DNA from: Angiostrongylus vasorum
Taxonomy: Eukaryota; Nematoda; Chromadorea; Rhabditida; Metastrongylidae
Length of the DNA: 64,000 nucleotides
Assembly (NCBI GenBank): GCA_018806985.1
Contig: JADANN010000434.1
Span: 186,001-250,000 of the forward strand
Direction of reading: 5' to 3'
Positions 22,690 through 39,409 of this stretch are shown piece by piece. A program made the translations under genes and the position numbers. Within the stretch, counting starts at the first letter, position 1. Every line of letters begins with the position of its first letter. The notes beneath the pieces were generated by a model. That model made no database searches. It was not told the DNA's origin and saw only the letters and a list, made by a program, of their open reading frames with translations.

Positions 22690-22800
22690 TATCTATTCAC
22701 GATAGCTGACGTTTCGGTGCATTTCGCCTACCTGAGAGCCAGAAAAGGTTAAATTGGTGTGCAATCCAGTCAGCCAAACATTTCCATAACCTCGACAAAA
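22690..22800 (-). mobile_element. Penelope-like element terminal fragment
   Basis: GCTGACGTTTCGGTGCATTTCG...GTTAAATTGGTGTGCAATCCAGTCAGCC, matching 2935-3060 and the reverse of 15290-15360. Confidence 0.45.
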
Positions 22801-23468
22801 AAAACCCGGAATCTAGATTTCCATCGCATTGGGAACAAAATGGCATCTTCAGACACTGACCGTTTACTATGAGCCTTCATCTCATTCCACTCATTCTTAT
22901 TATTGATAGAGACTAACCGCACGGAGTTCAAATGAATGGGTAATGTGCCTCTATCCGCCGAAACTTCAGCTATTTAAAACTGCATCCTCATCTCTGCTCC
23001 TCAAGAAAACAGTATATTCATGAACATTCTGACCTGTCGAGAACCAGTGGTAATTTCACGAAAAACTGCAGTATTTTTTAGAGTCTTAAACTTTGAACGT
23101 TATGAAATAGAATATCTTTGTTCCATTGATGAGCTAATATCGTCTGCTGCAGGACAGGTGTGGAGAAAAACAAAATTAAAGCTTCCAAAAATTCCACCGT
23201 GAGGACGGCAGCCCGAAAAACACATGATACATTGGGGAACGTCATCGTCTGGTCCTAGAGGAAATCCCGCTTTTTCATCTGATTTCTTGTTCGAAGTATG
23301 AGCTTCAGCAAAAATTAAAACGGAGGAGTATTTAGACTTCAGAAGATGATAGCTTCATGTTGGTCGAATAAGACTTGTAAAAAGTTGCCAAACATCAGTT
23401 GAATCTATAAGTTTTTATTTGAATTAATAAAGTTCACTTTGAGTTGAGATATTTGAGTCACCTTAAGC

Positions 23469-23516
23469 ATGAAAGTGTCGACCATTTTCACAATGAAAGT
23501 GTCGACCATTTTCACA
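23469..23516 (+). repeat. Perfect 24-bp tandem duplication
   Basis: Two identical 24-bp units beginning ATGAAAGTGTCGACC, back to back, with no differences; likely recent. Confidence 0.95.
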
Positions 23517-24725
23517 TCAAATGCATTGATATCAACGCATGCCGGCAGAAATGCATGGAAGAATTACTATGCTTATAGAGTTCCTTGGATGTCACTTGGT
23601 GTTGACATTGAATTACACTGTTTTAATACTCTCAGACTGATCAGATTGAAAATGCAAACCATGTACGGCAAAAAAAGATCGTCAACATGGAAGCACGTAA
23701 AATTTGCACTTGATGTTTAATAGCGATGAAGGGACACTTATGTTATTTCTATACGCTCATCTTACCTGCACAGCCTAGCTGAAGGTGCTATCATGGAAGA
23801 CAGGAAGCGCTATGACAAAATTAGCCTCAGGAAACCTCACCACATCTGGCAATGTTACGCTCCAAACACAGTACCGAAGCAGTAAACCGCTTAACTTCAT
23901 CATTACGTCAAAAATGACTTCTTCTCCGTTATCTCATCTAACGTCGCTTGTACGTCAGAACCGCAGTTAGCAAAGGTGTGATTGAAGTTGTATCAAGCCG
24001 CTCTAGATGGCTACAATACCTGAGCACGTGAGAACTTGTGAAGATTTCTGGCAATCACAGAGATTCTTGACTCTCAGCTCAGGGTAAGTCTCAAATCGTT
24101 CTACTATTCCAGAAAACGCTAGCCTTTATACGACCATTTAACTACTTTGAGACTTCTACTCTTTATTCTAAACAGGCTCCAAGAGAAACGCAAATACAAC
24201 ATATCTACACACTTAGCAAACCGGAAGAATTCATGAAGTATCCACATTCTACATTATAAATAATAACACTAATAAATGTAAGATAAGCGGAGATAAAATC
24301 TTCTGAACGTTAGTACTAGGATTTTGAGTTCTCACTACATTTTAAGCTAAGTTGGCGCTATTTCTCAAACTTGAAAGTCTCACAGGATGACCACAACAGG
24401 GATGAGCACACTTAGAAAACAGAAAATTGCAAAGCTCAAACTTCGTTTAACGTATTTTTAACATAATTGCACTCACTTGTTCTGAAAAGGGAAAGGAACG
24501 ACAAGTAGAAAAATGAGTTAGGATACCAGTCTTCCTCCAGTACTTTCACATACCACAGATAGAAAAGAAAAGTTGTCCAATAGGTTAGGAGAGTATATCT
24601 GCACTGAACTCAATAAGAATGAAAACAGCAAAGTTAGTAATTAAGCTATTATGATAACGAAAAGTAAAAGACCAACAAGAATTTAACGGAATTATTCGTA
24701 AATCAGTGACGAATTGCACACTGCA

Positions 24726-29344
<4,619 letters not shown>

Positions 29345-29347
29345 GCT

Positions 29348-29350
29348 CTG
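29348..29350 (-). promoter_or_regulatory. Candidate SL trans-splice acceptor of thymidylate synthase
   Basis: On the minus strand ttcctttcag|AGC precedes the ATG at 29344. The TTTCAG matches the nematode acceptor consensus, and no in-phase upstream coding exon was found. Confidence 0.5.
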
Positions 29351-29711
29351 AAAGGAAGCATAGAACGTTTTCTGAAATATTTAAAGTGGTACAGGATAAC
29401 GCTAAGTCCTTAGAACAAAATCACCACACTATGGACCCGGAAATGCTTTAGAAACAGGGCTTACTTTTAAAAGGATTTCGTAAAAATGTGGTGTAAAAGA
29501 CACAGATGAAGCTAAAAAATAGGTCAAACATGTGGGAAGAACGATAAGAAAACGCAAGGAAAGGGTTTCAACAGGATTCTGCACGAAAAGTCTTCATTTC
29601 TTGCCGTGATCTTCATAAGACATAAGAAATTGGCAATACAAGTAAGAGAAAACATAAAGAATTGGAATGCCATGTAAAAAACCGTTGGTAAAACAAATGT
29701 AAACGACCAAC

Positions 29712-29787
29712 CTGAGCTCTTTAAGAGCGCTAATTCAAAAGCGCTTGCACGACCACCTCGTTCCCGCATTGGCGCACTTTTTGAATC
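29712..29787 (-). other. Possible coding exon upstream of thymidylate synthase
   Basis: Between attccag and a CAG|gttggt donor one frame reads SKSAPMRERGGRASAFELAL (phase 0 in, 1 out). It cannot be joined to thymidylate synthase in phase. Another frame of the same stretch is also open, so it may be noncoding. Confidence 0.2.
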
Positions 29788-29799
29788 CTGGAATAGGCA

Positions 29800-30760
29800 C
29801 GACATCACTCTTGGCGTTTTTCATGGCATAAGGGTTCTAAGGAGATGAAGTAAAGTGTAGTGTTCTTCTATTATGTAAATCAGTAAATAATACCACAGCT
29901 GTATACAGAATCGACTACCGGAAAAATCTTCTTTTACCCACCGTAGTCGGTTAAGAACATTGCAATTCTACTGGCGTGAAAGAAGGCAGCAAAGAGTGGG
30001 TCGCTGATATGAACTTATTTTTTAGCTGGACCTTAGGAAATGGTGGACTTCTTCATTCTCGGCTTGGGTGACCGGGCTGGGAAACAACGGTTTCTTGTAG
30101 GCTCTACAGCGCTCTCGAGAACATTTCCGACATAAGATCCATCGAGATGTGATGAACAACTAAAATACTACATGATTTATTTCTTCAGAAAGGTTCGAGT
30201 CGTATGCTACTGGACTTAATCTAGTGAAGGCACTTCATGAAGATGGTGTCTTATCTCAGTGTTCAGTGCGGACTCTTCTATCGTCCACACTCTGTGAGTT
30301 TTTTGAAGATCTACTTCTAAAACTTCTTACTGATGTCACAAACCGACTAGAAGAGTCATCTAATCGGATACCTACTCCCTAGTGATTCCTCCACACTGGA
30401 ATTTCTGTACTTGTTGCCTTATCACTCCACGTCATGAAGCAGTATCTGCATGGTTATAGTCACGATAGTTAAGATTAGACTTAGATATCGTTCTTTGAAC
30501 TTCTTCATCCCGTAACAATAAATTCTAAGCTTTAGGAGCACACGAATCGTTTGAAGGTTTTCTCAGCAGAAGTGCGCTGTTGAGGAGAACTTCGTAGCCC
30601 TAACTGATTAGTTAAGCACTTGTGGATACATATGTTTTCACTACTAACATGTCTCATCGGTTTTCTTTTCATAGGAATTATCCGTAGTAATACATGAGAC
30701 GACGTTCGGGTAACTGGAAAATAACTTGAGATGAGCCATCACCTAAACAATATCTATAGT
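29800..30760. other. Region with no supported gene
   Basis: No splice-supported exon, repeat family or transposon motif was recognised. Confidence 0.35.
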
Positions 30761-30761
30761 T

Positions 30762-30935
30762 TCAACGAAGCTGAGATATTTGCAAAACTCTGGACCGCAG
30801 GTGCTATGGTGGGGAACGAACGTGCTTTTGTCCTTTCCGGGCAGTAGCGCGCTCACCACCACTCCATGCGGGTCCATCGTTTCGCCTGTCTCTCAGCTAG
30901 TTCTATCAATCTTTTGCCATCAGCAATCACCCGTC
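30762..30935 (-). mobile_element. SINE family 2, left arm of a foldback
   Basis: Runs TTCAACGAAGCTGAGATATT to CAGCAATCACCCGTCAGC and is the near-perfect reverse complement of 31130-31310, with only a few differences seen. Confidence 0.8.
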
Positions 30936-31055
30936 AGCTCGTTCCCCACCATAGGCACCTGCGGTCCAGAGTTTTGCAAATATCTCAGCTTCGTTGAAGT
31001 TATATTTCGCAATATATACCCTGCCGCTAAAAAAGAGTAGGCAGTAAATAATAAG
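30931..31055 (+). mobile_element. SINE family 2, 3' part, direct duplicate
   Basis: Identical for over 100 bp to 31250-31375 (CGTTCCCCACCATAGGCACC... to GAGTAGGCAGTAAA), differing first in A-run length at the end. It begins exactly where the left arm stops. Confidence 0.85.
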
Positions 31056-31084
31056 TCAAAATTGTGATTATAACTGCAGCCTCA

Positions 31085-31378
31085 GCTTAACTGGGTTCGT
31101 TGCCGATTTGGGCCCCCCAGATCAATCCCGCTGACGGGTGATTGCTGATGGCAAAAGATCGATAGAACTAGCTGAGAGACAGGCGAAACGAAGGACCCGC
31201 ATGGAGTGGTGGTGAGCGCGCTACTCCCCGGAAAGGACAAAAGCGCGTTCGTTCCCCACCATAGGCACCTGCGGTCCAGAGTTTTGCAAATATCTCAGCT
31301 TCGTTGAAGTTATATTTCGCAATATATACCCTGCCGCTAAAAAAGAGTAGGCAGTAAAAAAATAATAAGTCAAAAATA
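31085..31378 (+). mobile_element. SINE family 2, most complete copy
   Basis: A tRNA-like head at about 31205-31265 carries a box A region GTGGTGGTGAGCGCGCTAC and a box B region GCGTTCGTTCCCCACC. Upstream is a GGCAAAAGATCGATAGAACT block. The tail is GCAAATATCTCAGCTTCGTT then ACCCTGCCGCTAAAAAAGAG. Other copies have cleaner box B sequences (GGGTTCAAATCCC near 34990, GGGTTCGAATC near 47215, in reverse complement), which is why the family is called tRNA-derived. Confidence 0.7.
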
Positions 31379-31379
31379 T

Positions 31380-32700
31380 CTATGTTGTCGTGTTCCATTT
31401 CCGAACAAATCATTTCCAGTATTCAACCTCCGGTTTTGGAACACCATTAGCAGGGTGTGGGAATGTCCATTCAAGTGTGTTTGAGCGGCGTACCATCTAT
31501 ATTAGGGCAAACCATAATATCATCTGGAGCTAATCATCCCATTATTCTGGTCCGTTTTTGGCACCACCCGATTCTGGAGTCAATCACTGACGTAGGGTGT
31601 TGTTGAAATATCTCGATATGGACAGGAAACATGGACTACAATCGATGATGGTGACTGGTTCATCCAAGAAAGGAATATGGTCCACTTGTAAAAGCAATGT
31701 TTTCTTTTCCAGAAACTAAGAGAACATTCGTCTTCAGAAGAGGATAAGGTATAGCCTATGGTTTTGACTGGTCTTTCAGCTCCTCATTAATAGTTAATGG
31801 TTCTTGTAGGAAAAAATTTGAACCATCTATCCACCGCCTTCCGTGTGACCTCTACTATGGATCTCTGACCAGAGGCATAGTTCCATCTCACCCTCGCTCG
31901 CTTCATGACAACTTTTGATTAAAAAAATCACTGTATTCGACCGAATATCTTCTTCAATAAGTTAAAGAAACAGTGTTTTAATGGGGCGAAAAATATTTGG
32001 ATACCGGATCGAACACAAGGAGATTATCCCACATCCTGTATCAAACAAAGTTGATGGCCACATTCTTTCCAACATAGGAGAAGGGCTTCCTTTGCCTGCT
32101 CGATGCTGATTGGTCCCATATTTCAGATTGCCATGGTGAAGCGGTAAACTCTTCAATGCATAGAGAAAAAGCTGACCTGCATTGCCCATCCTCACACGAA
32201 ATGTGTGTTCCAGCATTTCACCAGTTCGTTTTGTTTTCTTGGAACCGTCATCTATAGTGGCGAAGTTCATAAGTCGATATTGCCGCGACACGAGGACAAG
32301 CCATCTTCTTTCCTCATTGACATTTCAAATATCCTTTGAGCATGCCAAGCTACGTGTTACGCCATTCTCAGGTTTTGATCAGAGGCAGCCATCTACTACT
32401 AAGGATTGAAGGGAGGTTTCCCTGCCTTGCGACTAGGAATCTTCCAGAACGTAAGTAACGATACTGTGTTTGATATGGTTGTTGTGATTAGTCGACCAAC
32501 CGACCGAGGACGACATAGGAGACGCGAAGAGAAAGTCTAAAGGAAAATAGCTGTAGAAAACTAGCACAGCCATTCCTGCAGTCCAGTTTGTGAACATCCT
32601 ATACCACACCAGAATCCACACCAAAAAATAATACTAACGGAATGGTACTTGTTTTCGAGGCTTGGGGAAAGTATTTTTAAGCGGATAAAGAGTATTTATG
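31380..32700. other. Region with no supported gene
   Basis: A 109-codon minus frame at 31962-32291 (MSRQYRLMNFATIDDGSKKT...) is the longest. It has no recognised domain and no splice partners. It could be a degraded transposon. Confidence 0.3.
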
Positions 32701-32704
32701 ATGT

Positions 32705-32893
32705 AGCAAGTGCGCGTATCGATCCCAGCGCCCATTCCCCACCAAGCCTTCCGTCCCTCCAAGGTCGGCAAATTGGTACCAGACTTGTCTGGGAGGATAG
32801 CAGCACTGGACTGATTCATCGGTCGGTAACCACGAGTCATTGTAAAGGCCAGATATTCATTCAATCACCTCCAAACGGTGCTCGATGAAGTCG
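32705..32893 (+). mobile_element. SINE family 1 copy lacking box A
   Basis: Starts at box B (GTATCGATCCCAGCGCCC) and ends in CGGTGCTCGATGAAGTCG. A piece of R3 follows immediately. Confidence 0.75.
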
Positions 32894-32904
32894 TTCTCAG
32901 TTTG

Positions 32905-33005
32905 GGAGACCCTGCCGCGGGGACGAATCCCCCCCCCCGCTGTACATCGCAGTCCGACACCCAGGAACACCTCTCGATGAGGCGGTAAACCGTTGGCAGG
33001 GTGGT
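32905..33005 (+). repeat. Repeat family R3, 3' third
   Basis: TTGGGAGACCCTGCCGCGGG to GATGAGGCGGTAAACCG, with an expanded C run near 32930. Directly abuts the SINE before it. Confidence 0.75.
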
Positions 33006-33009
33006 GTAT

Positions 33010-34390
33010 ATATTGTAGATAAATGTGTAACCATGATGCCGATCAAAATCTGGTTTCGTCTCTCGAAACCACTAATGGCAACATTTCTTAAGATTCTTCG
33101 TGAATGACTATACTTAGAAAAATTATCCACGGAGAATTGGTTATGTGAGCTAAAGAAATTTGTGCGATGGAAGAAAAGAAGAATTAACCTTTCGTTATCC
33201 ACGTTTCTTTCAGAGATATACGTTGATGAGGACGGGTTATAACGTAAAGGAAGAAAAGTGGAAAAAAGAAGGCGGATCAAAAATAGTCTTCTGTTTTCCG
33301 ATGTTTCGGTTTCATTTGGAAACAATCTGTTTACCTCAAGTGATGTTTGCTGATAAAATCTGATAAACTCAACGTGCCAATATAGTAAAGCAGTTAGGTT
33401 CATTCATATTCTTCCAGTAACTCTGAGCAGATAGGGATGCTTGAGATTCATGAAAACCTCTACGGAAAAAAAATTATTCGGTCGGTAAGTCCGAGACGTT
33501 TCTTGTCAGGTATATAAGTATTATCTGTTATTACCGTGTGGCGTTCTGTAAGGACATACTGTGGCTGTTCAGGCCTTTGAAGTCTGGAAAAGTTTATTAG
33601 TGGTGAGAACATAGCACACAGAAAAAAAAAGCAGAGGAAGAAGTGAGTTATTCGGATCATTCGATTTCTTCACGGACCCTATCCAGGTAGTCGTATTCGT
33701 GTTGATCAAATCTGATGATCCAGATAAAGTTTGTCGTTTGCAATTTGAGCTTGATGAATGGCAAAATATGAGCATTAGCCGATAGAGCATATTTTCCTCA
33801 ATCAGTCCTAGCAAATGATCAACATCTAACTACTAATATATTGGAGAGTAGCTGACATGTGTCGATCGATTGCTTATGTATCTGTAGAAGTACACGGTGG
33901 TTGAATTGTTGCAGACAGCAAGCTACTACTGAATTAGCTCAGTGATTAATCATATTCGAACTAGTTAACCTAATGGCTTTAAAATAGATCGCAAATGTTT
34001 GTTAAGCACACTCTTAAGTCAGGAAAGGATCTCGCTTTTTCCTACTACGACCATTTCGACCGCTTCTGAACACGCGACCAACTGAATGTTTTCAAATTGA
34101 TGCGCCACTCTCCAATCAATAGATATGATTACAATTATTGCTTTCGCCAAGCTTGATAAGCAGTACCGCAGTTCAAATTTGATTGGTTTGCACCTGGATA
34201 AGGTGTATCAGGATTACTAGGCAGCTATAGTGCTTCATCTTTTAACGATTTGGTATTGTTGAGTTCTAAGACCTTTATGTACAGGAATTTAAGCATAACG
34301 AAATAGCTCTTCTAAAAAGGCAAGCCATATCTTGTTCTATTCGTAGGGTGTCAAGCCTTTCCATTCATAAGAGGTTTAAAAGTGAACCCG
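33010..34390. other. Region with no supported gene
   Basis: AT-rich. The 168-codon minus frame at 32897-33403 ends inside R3 and has no other support. Confidence 0.35.
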
Positions 34391-34395
34391 TTAAC

Positions 34396-34644
34396 TCAGG
34401 AAGAATCATGATCCAGCATCTTTTCAGGATTCCAATGATTACCAACCTCGTCATTACACTGATGTACCGACACGGTGGTCGTTTTCGGTCCGTTTTTCAA
34501 GTGTTTCTCCACTTTGTTTCCTGAAACACTCAAATAAATATGACGGGTTTCGATTTCCAAACTCTCAAAGTGGTTCGCACTAAAAACACTCAGCAAATGT
34601 TTCTTATCATACATTGGCGTTCCCTGTGTGGAATTTGCTTGCAT
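34396..34644 (-). CDS. Hypothetical 82-codon ORF
   Basis: Not recognised. ATG to TGA without interruption; balanced, protein-like composition (for example HFESLEIETRHIYLSVSGN and HQCNDEVGNHWNPEKML). No signal peptide, membrane segment or clear splice sites. It may be a single exon or part of a dead element. Confidence 0.3.
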   Translation of the reverse strand: MQANSTQGTPMYDKKHLLSVFSANHFESLEIETRHIYLSVSGNKVEKHLKNGPKTTTVSVHQCNDEVGNHWNPEKMLDHDSS

Positions 34645-34934
34645 GCAAAAAGGGGGAGCCAGGTGTTAGACTATCAATGACGGTTGGTCCTCAAGACGGA
34701 TGGAATGTTACCTTTCCTCCTAGTAATCTTAGAGAATTGGCTCTTGCTCGCCTAGAAAACCGTGGCACAATGACTACTGGTTAGCTAATCTTCCAGCAAC
34801 ATCACTAGACATCGACGTATACGTTTTGACATCGACCACAACAACTACACCTTATCTATTTCGAAAGATCGACTTTCTGTAAACCGCCACACCAATTATT
34901 TTCAGAGCCTGGACCTATTACGTGTGACTCTATA

Positions 34935-35165
34935 CACACAATGAAGCTGAGATATTTGCAAAACTTCAACCCCCAGGCGGGATTTGAACCCACGATAATC
35001 TTTTCTGGGAACTCATGTGTTATCCACTGCGGGATTGGGATCCGTGCCTTGCCTTTCTTTTAGCCAGTTTTTTTTTACACTAACGGTGTCACCAGGTAAT
35101 CAATCACCCATCAACGGGAATCATGCGTCGAGCACAAATCGCCATTGAACCCAATTAAGCAGAGG
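34935..35165 (-). mobile_element. SINE family 2 copy
   Basis: In reverse complement box A is CCCGCAGTGGATAACACATG and box B GTGGGTTCAAATCCCGCC, the best box B in this family. Flanked by GAAGCTGAGATATTTGCAAA at its left end. Confidence 0.7.
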
Positions 35166-35194
35166 CTGTATCGAAATAACAATATTTAGCATGA

Positions 35195-35560
35195 GTTGTT
35201 TTAGTTCATGTACCATATATCTGATCTCATGTAAGGCATGTGGTGATGAACATGGGCGAAACGGGTAGACAATTTTGTGTCTGCATGAAAGAACATCAAG
35301 ATGGGAATAATCATAAAATCCGAAAATTACAACGAAGATGATTTGGAGTGACTGTCATAATCCATGGGCAGGAATCAAAAATCGACGCATAAAACTTCTT
35401 AAGGGCTCTGGGTAACTTTCAAAAAATCCAAAAATTAAGTGAAAAAAACGAATGGATTGGACACATGGATTGGTGCCTTCTCTCATACTGTAGTTTTGAC
35501 TTGAAGAGGTTTTACTCGTCATCCCACGTGAATAGTATAAAGGTGGTCTCACACCTTATA
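35195..35560 (+). mobile_element. Second Penelope-like relic, GIY-YIG fragment
   Basis: The plus frame at 35205-35265 reads [19 protein letters not shown], matching the GIY motif of the 14470-15440 copy, then breaks. Nucleotide similarity continues through the equivalents of [15 protein letters not shown] and beyond. It has multiple frameshifts, so it is older than the first copy. Confidence 0.65.
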
Positions 35561-35579
35561 AAATGATAGGTAGTTCTAG

Positions 35580-35700
35580 TCCTCCTACAACCGTGCGCAT
35601 TGATTTCAATGCGCACTTCAAGTGCGCTTCCATGACGCGTCTTCCGATGGGCCGGCGGCGCAAAGATAACCAGGATAGTCAAAGGTTGAATCTTTGTATT
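35580..35700 (+). repeat. Repeat R4 unit with perfect hairpin
   Basis: 35593-35616 is a perfect inverted repeat with 11-bp arms (GTGCGCATTGA / TCAATGCGCAC) around two T. An AGTGCGCTTCCATGACGCG block and a GATGGGCC block follow. Confidence 0.7.
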
Positions 35701-35994
35701 GTAACCATTTAGTGCACACGGTCGACCATAGCTTCTTCTTTTTCAAACACATTCACCACCCTTTGTAGTTAATCGATGTCTTGCCAAGCACAGACTTTAT
35801 CTGACGCTGATTCTCAGGTATTCTCTACTATATTTGCAAAAAGCCGTTTCGGATGCTGGATTGACATCGTTAGATAATGACATAATGGTTAGATAATAGA
35901 CGACTTTTTTTTCATCATGTAAGAGTTAGATCACACACAACAGGTGTCTAATAACATGAGAACATAAAAAGGAAGAATACAGCGGTCATGTGAA

Positions 35995-36165
35995 AGTTAG
36001 AGAGAAATGGAGAAAATGTAAGGGAACCAGACAATAGAACGATTAACTTAAAAGACAGTGAGTCAAGCCCCATGCACGGGTTAACGAACCGTACGTTTCC
36101 ACTTCAGTGCGCTTCTCAATCGTGCTCCAATGGCATGTGGTCATAAAAAGTTTAACGAGCGTTGT
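35995..36165 (+). repeat. Repeat R4 unit
   Basis: AGAGAAATGGAGAAAATGTA...CAGTGCGCTTCTCAATCGTGCTCCAATGGCATG, matching 37590-37785. Confidence 0.6.
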
Positions 36166-36427
36166 TCATTTGTACGACATATAGATAGAGCTACATATAA
36201 GACGTTTAAGCTCTGACGAAGGCGAATTCACCTAATCGTCAAGCACTTAATTAGAAGAACAACTGATAATGACCACGTGATAGCTCATCAAGGGCTGTTT
36301 ATAAAATGTATCTTATTTGCCTTTTTGAATTCGTTATAACGTATCCCCAGCTCTCTATACTAGTATCGTCTGAAAGGAAAAAAGCAACGCAATCTCTGAG
36401 TCAGTATTTTATGAGATTTGAACTTCG

Positions 36428-36605
36428 AAGAGCAACACGTATCAGGTCAGAACTCCTAAGACAAGTCTTGCCAGACGGTAGCAATTTCCCGACGCCGGAG
36501 CGATGATAAATTGGTTGAGTGAATTGATTGACCTTAGGACAGTACCAGGGACCAGGTGTGCATTATTGCACAGCATTTCTAACCCTTGCGCTTTTGTGGT
36601 GCACT
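36428..36605 (-). mobile_element. SINE family 1 copy, strongly diverged
   Basis: Central domain AGACAAGTCTTGCCAGACGG...AATTTCCCGACGCCGGAGCG and a decayed head ending AACCCTTGCGCTTTTGTGG. Confidence 0.5.
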
Positions 36606-37384
36606 TCATTGATAATCAAGAAGGTGATGTTGAAGCAAACGCTGTCCTATGTGGTAGGAAGAAGTGTGAATGACCACATATCACTTTCATTATTTTCATC
36701 CATTCTTTGTAAGAGATGTGCAACTAAGCAATTCCATCTAACCATTTTCTACTTTTAAGAATTCTGATATAAGTGATCCAATTTATATATGCGATAACAA
36801 CGACAGCCACTCGGATTTTGCACCACTTCCAAGAATTGCGTCAGACGTACGTCCTTCACTTTTTTGTAACATCTGTTTCATGCTCTACATTTTCTACATC
36901 CATTCATTCATTCACTCATCCATTCATGGATGTCGTCACAGCGACCATTGTTAAACTTTCTAGGGGAATCTTTCAGTGGATACACAAATTGAAGAACATT
37001 TTATTGGAATTCGAAGCAGTTATGAGGTTACTAAAACGTTAAAACGCGCTAGAAATAGAGGAAATACTTTGATATGACTTTGTTCTTTAGGGCTGCTAAC
37101 AGAGTCAAACCCGATGATTTTGCGCTCTATTACAAACGAGATCATAAGGATGATATCTATACGCCAATTAGATTGTTTCTTGTGCACCGGAATACAAAAG
37201 ATGTGGTAGTTTTTCTTGTCTCTTCTCCACTTTTTTTCTCGCTTAAGAAATTCCTTCCCAACAAGACCAACAAAGTCTTCTCAAAAACCGTTCTCTTTGC
37301 AAACCATGGTGCGTAGAAAAGGGCTTACTTCTGATGACATCTGGTACAGCACTGAGGCAATCAATCTGACCCTTCCACGACTAC

Positions 37385-37500
37385 GCGCATTGATTTCGAT
37401 ACGTACGCAGCTGTACGCTTCGGAGTGTACATCTTGATTTCAATCCGCACCTCAGTTGTGCTCAATGATACACGATCGAATGGCCTTGCCACGCGAAAAT
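37385..37500 (+). repeat. Repeat R4 unit
   Basis: GCGCATTGATTTCGATACG (decayed hairpin) followed by CTTGATTTCAATCCGCACCTCAGTTGTGCTC. Confidence 0.5.
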
Positions 37501-37589
37501 GGGAGCGGTCTTGAAAGAGTTGAATCTAAACAAGTAGTTAGTGCGTTGACTGGCGTTGACCAAAGCTGTTTCTCTTTCAATATTAGGTA

Positions 37590-37785
37590 TAAGTTGGAGA
37601 GAAATGGAAAAATATAGGGAAACCGAACAATAAAAAGTTAGTCTCAAGAATCCAGTGCGTCCTGCATTTTGGGCGGTCTCACGGACCGTGTGTCTTGATT
37701 TCAATTCGCACTCTGTTGCGCTCCAATGGCACGCAGTTCGACGGGCCCAAACGCGAAATTGGCCGAAGTCATGAAAGCGTTAATA
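37590..37785 (+). repeat. Repeat R4 unit, longest
   Basis: GGAGAGAAATGGAAAAATAT... then GGTCTCACGGACCGTG, GATTTCAATTCGCACTCTGT and GCGCTCCAATGGCACGCAG. Confidence 0.6.
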
Positions 37786-37799
37786 ATATACTATAAAAT

Positions 37800-37885
37800 A
37801 TGCCACGGGGCGAGATCGATTTGACGCCCTTTTCATATGTTAATGCATGGCATCTCTAACCACTGCGCTTCGTGTGCTCCCTTCA
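37800..37885 (-). mobile_element. SINE head fragment
   Basis: In reverse complement, CGCAGTGGTTAGAGATGCCA is box A and GCGTCAAATCGATC is a decayed box B. No body is attached. Confidence 0.5.
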
Positions 37886-38789
37886 TTCTACTAATGCTCA
37901 AGAAATGTTCTGATATGTTAAGATATGTTGTGCCCATAACGGTTTTCTTAGGTGTATCATTTTCCTGTAAATCAACTTGTCGAAGAGAACGGCTCGAAGT
38001 GGTGGTATGTACAGATTAGAGACAGCAAAGTGCAATGGGTAAGATATTAAGAGACTTCTTCACATGTTGGTTGGCCAGCTTGACTACAAACTGGCCAGCT
38101 TTGTTTCACGAGGGCCAAATTGACTTTGCTACTTTTTGGTTTTGCCTTTAGAACTCATTTTCACCTTGAACAGTATTGATCTTTTTTTTAATTCATTAAA
38201 TTCATCTGAATGTCATTCTCTTTCGTCTAAAGAATCATATCTGATAGACCGTAGATCTCTGTTCTACTGCTGTGACAGAACGTCCAAGAAAAAAGAAAAA
38301 AACAAAAGAAAACATCTGCAGCATGTTTTTTTTCCTAAGATTCTTTGCCAAATCCATTTTGAAATAGTCCTTTGAAGAAAATGAATAAGCGGAGCGATTT
38401 GAAAGAATGCGACATCCTTAGCCAGGTGCCTGGTTGCCGTTGAACAACTTGCGCTTTACTTGTTCAGTTACAGTTCCGTCGTCTGTCCGATCTCGTTCGA
38501 TGCTATCATCTTTATCGATACACCGATGCGCATAGTGGTCGAATGGAAGTGTTCCCGTTGTGGAAAGGTGGAATAGTTGATGACTGTGATTACTTTAACT
38601 AGTTCTATTAATAAAGACTTAAAACGACTTGTGTCACATTTATGTTTCGAAGATGTGCCCTCTATTCTACTCGACATCGTGCAGTACGTTGAAGCATTTG
38701 TTATCATAACGAGAATTTGAAAAATAATGATTTTGAGGCTTTGCGACAAAGCGTAATTCTCGGTGTCTGCACCACGCAATCCTTCATTT

Positions 38790-38830
38790 TCCGTCCTTAA
38801 GGGCTGCATTGAAGTCAATGCGCATTAACC
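38790..38830. repeat. Repeat R4 remnant
   Basis: TTGAAGTCAATGCGCATTAACC, half of the R4 hairpin. Confidence 0.35.
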
Positions 38831-39025
38831 ATTATGTCAGCCCCATCACAAGAACAGCCATCGAGTATTTCGTATATATGTATTTCTGCAGTATAGACAT
38901 CTCTAGTGCCTCACTCATCTGTGGCAGTCTTGCCAACAAAGTAATCATTGTTCCCTCCTTACCAGCAACAATTTTTATTTGATGGCGAGTAAACCGTCCA
39001 AGAAATAGTTTCTTTTCTGTAAATG

Positions 39026-39296
39026 TAAGGGAACGTGTGGCGCTGTGGTTGAAGGCCACTGCGACACACACGTGGAATCGATTCCTGCGCCTGTGGCTCA
39101 CCAAGCCCTTCATCTCCCCAGGGTCGGCAGATTGGTACCAGACTGGGAGGATAGCAGCAGTGGCTCGATACATCGGTAGGCCACCCGCGAGTCATTGTAA
39201 AGGCCAGTTATGCATTCAGTCGCCTCCAACGTTGCTTAATGAAGTCGAAAGCTTGGCGCATCCCTCGAAGATCGCCGAGAGCTTTATCCTTTTTTA
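39026..39296 (+). mobile_element. SINE family 1 copy
   Basis: CGTGTGGCGCTGTGGTTGAAG head through GAGAGCTTTATCCTTTTTT. A small deletion in the central domain removes one of the usual CTTGTC units. Confidence 0.85.
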
Positions 39297-39409
39297 AATG
39301 TAAAATGTAACTTTTATCCGACCACATTTCACGAAACATTTTTTGGCAAGAGGCTATCTATCGAATACGAAACTCCTATAGAACTTCTATCCGTTGAAAA
39401 AAACCGAAA

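Larger units (their letters stand above)
22125..24720. other. Region with no supported gene
   Basis: AT-rich, with a Penelope-type end at 22690 and a small tandem duplication at 23469. Open frames at 22440 (minus), 23020 and 23785 (plus) have no splice or homology support. Confidence 0.4.

Noticed and set aside
32897..33403. 168-codon minus-strand frame, the longest in the window
   Set aside because: It ends inside repeat R3, has biased composition and no splice or domain support.
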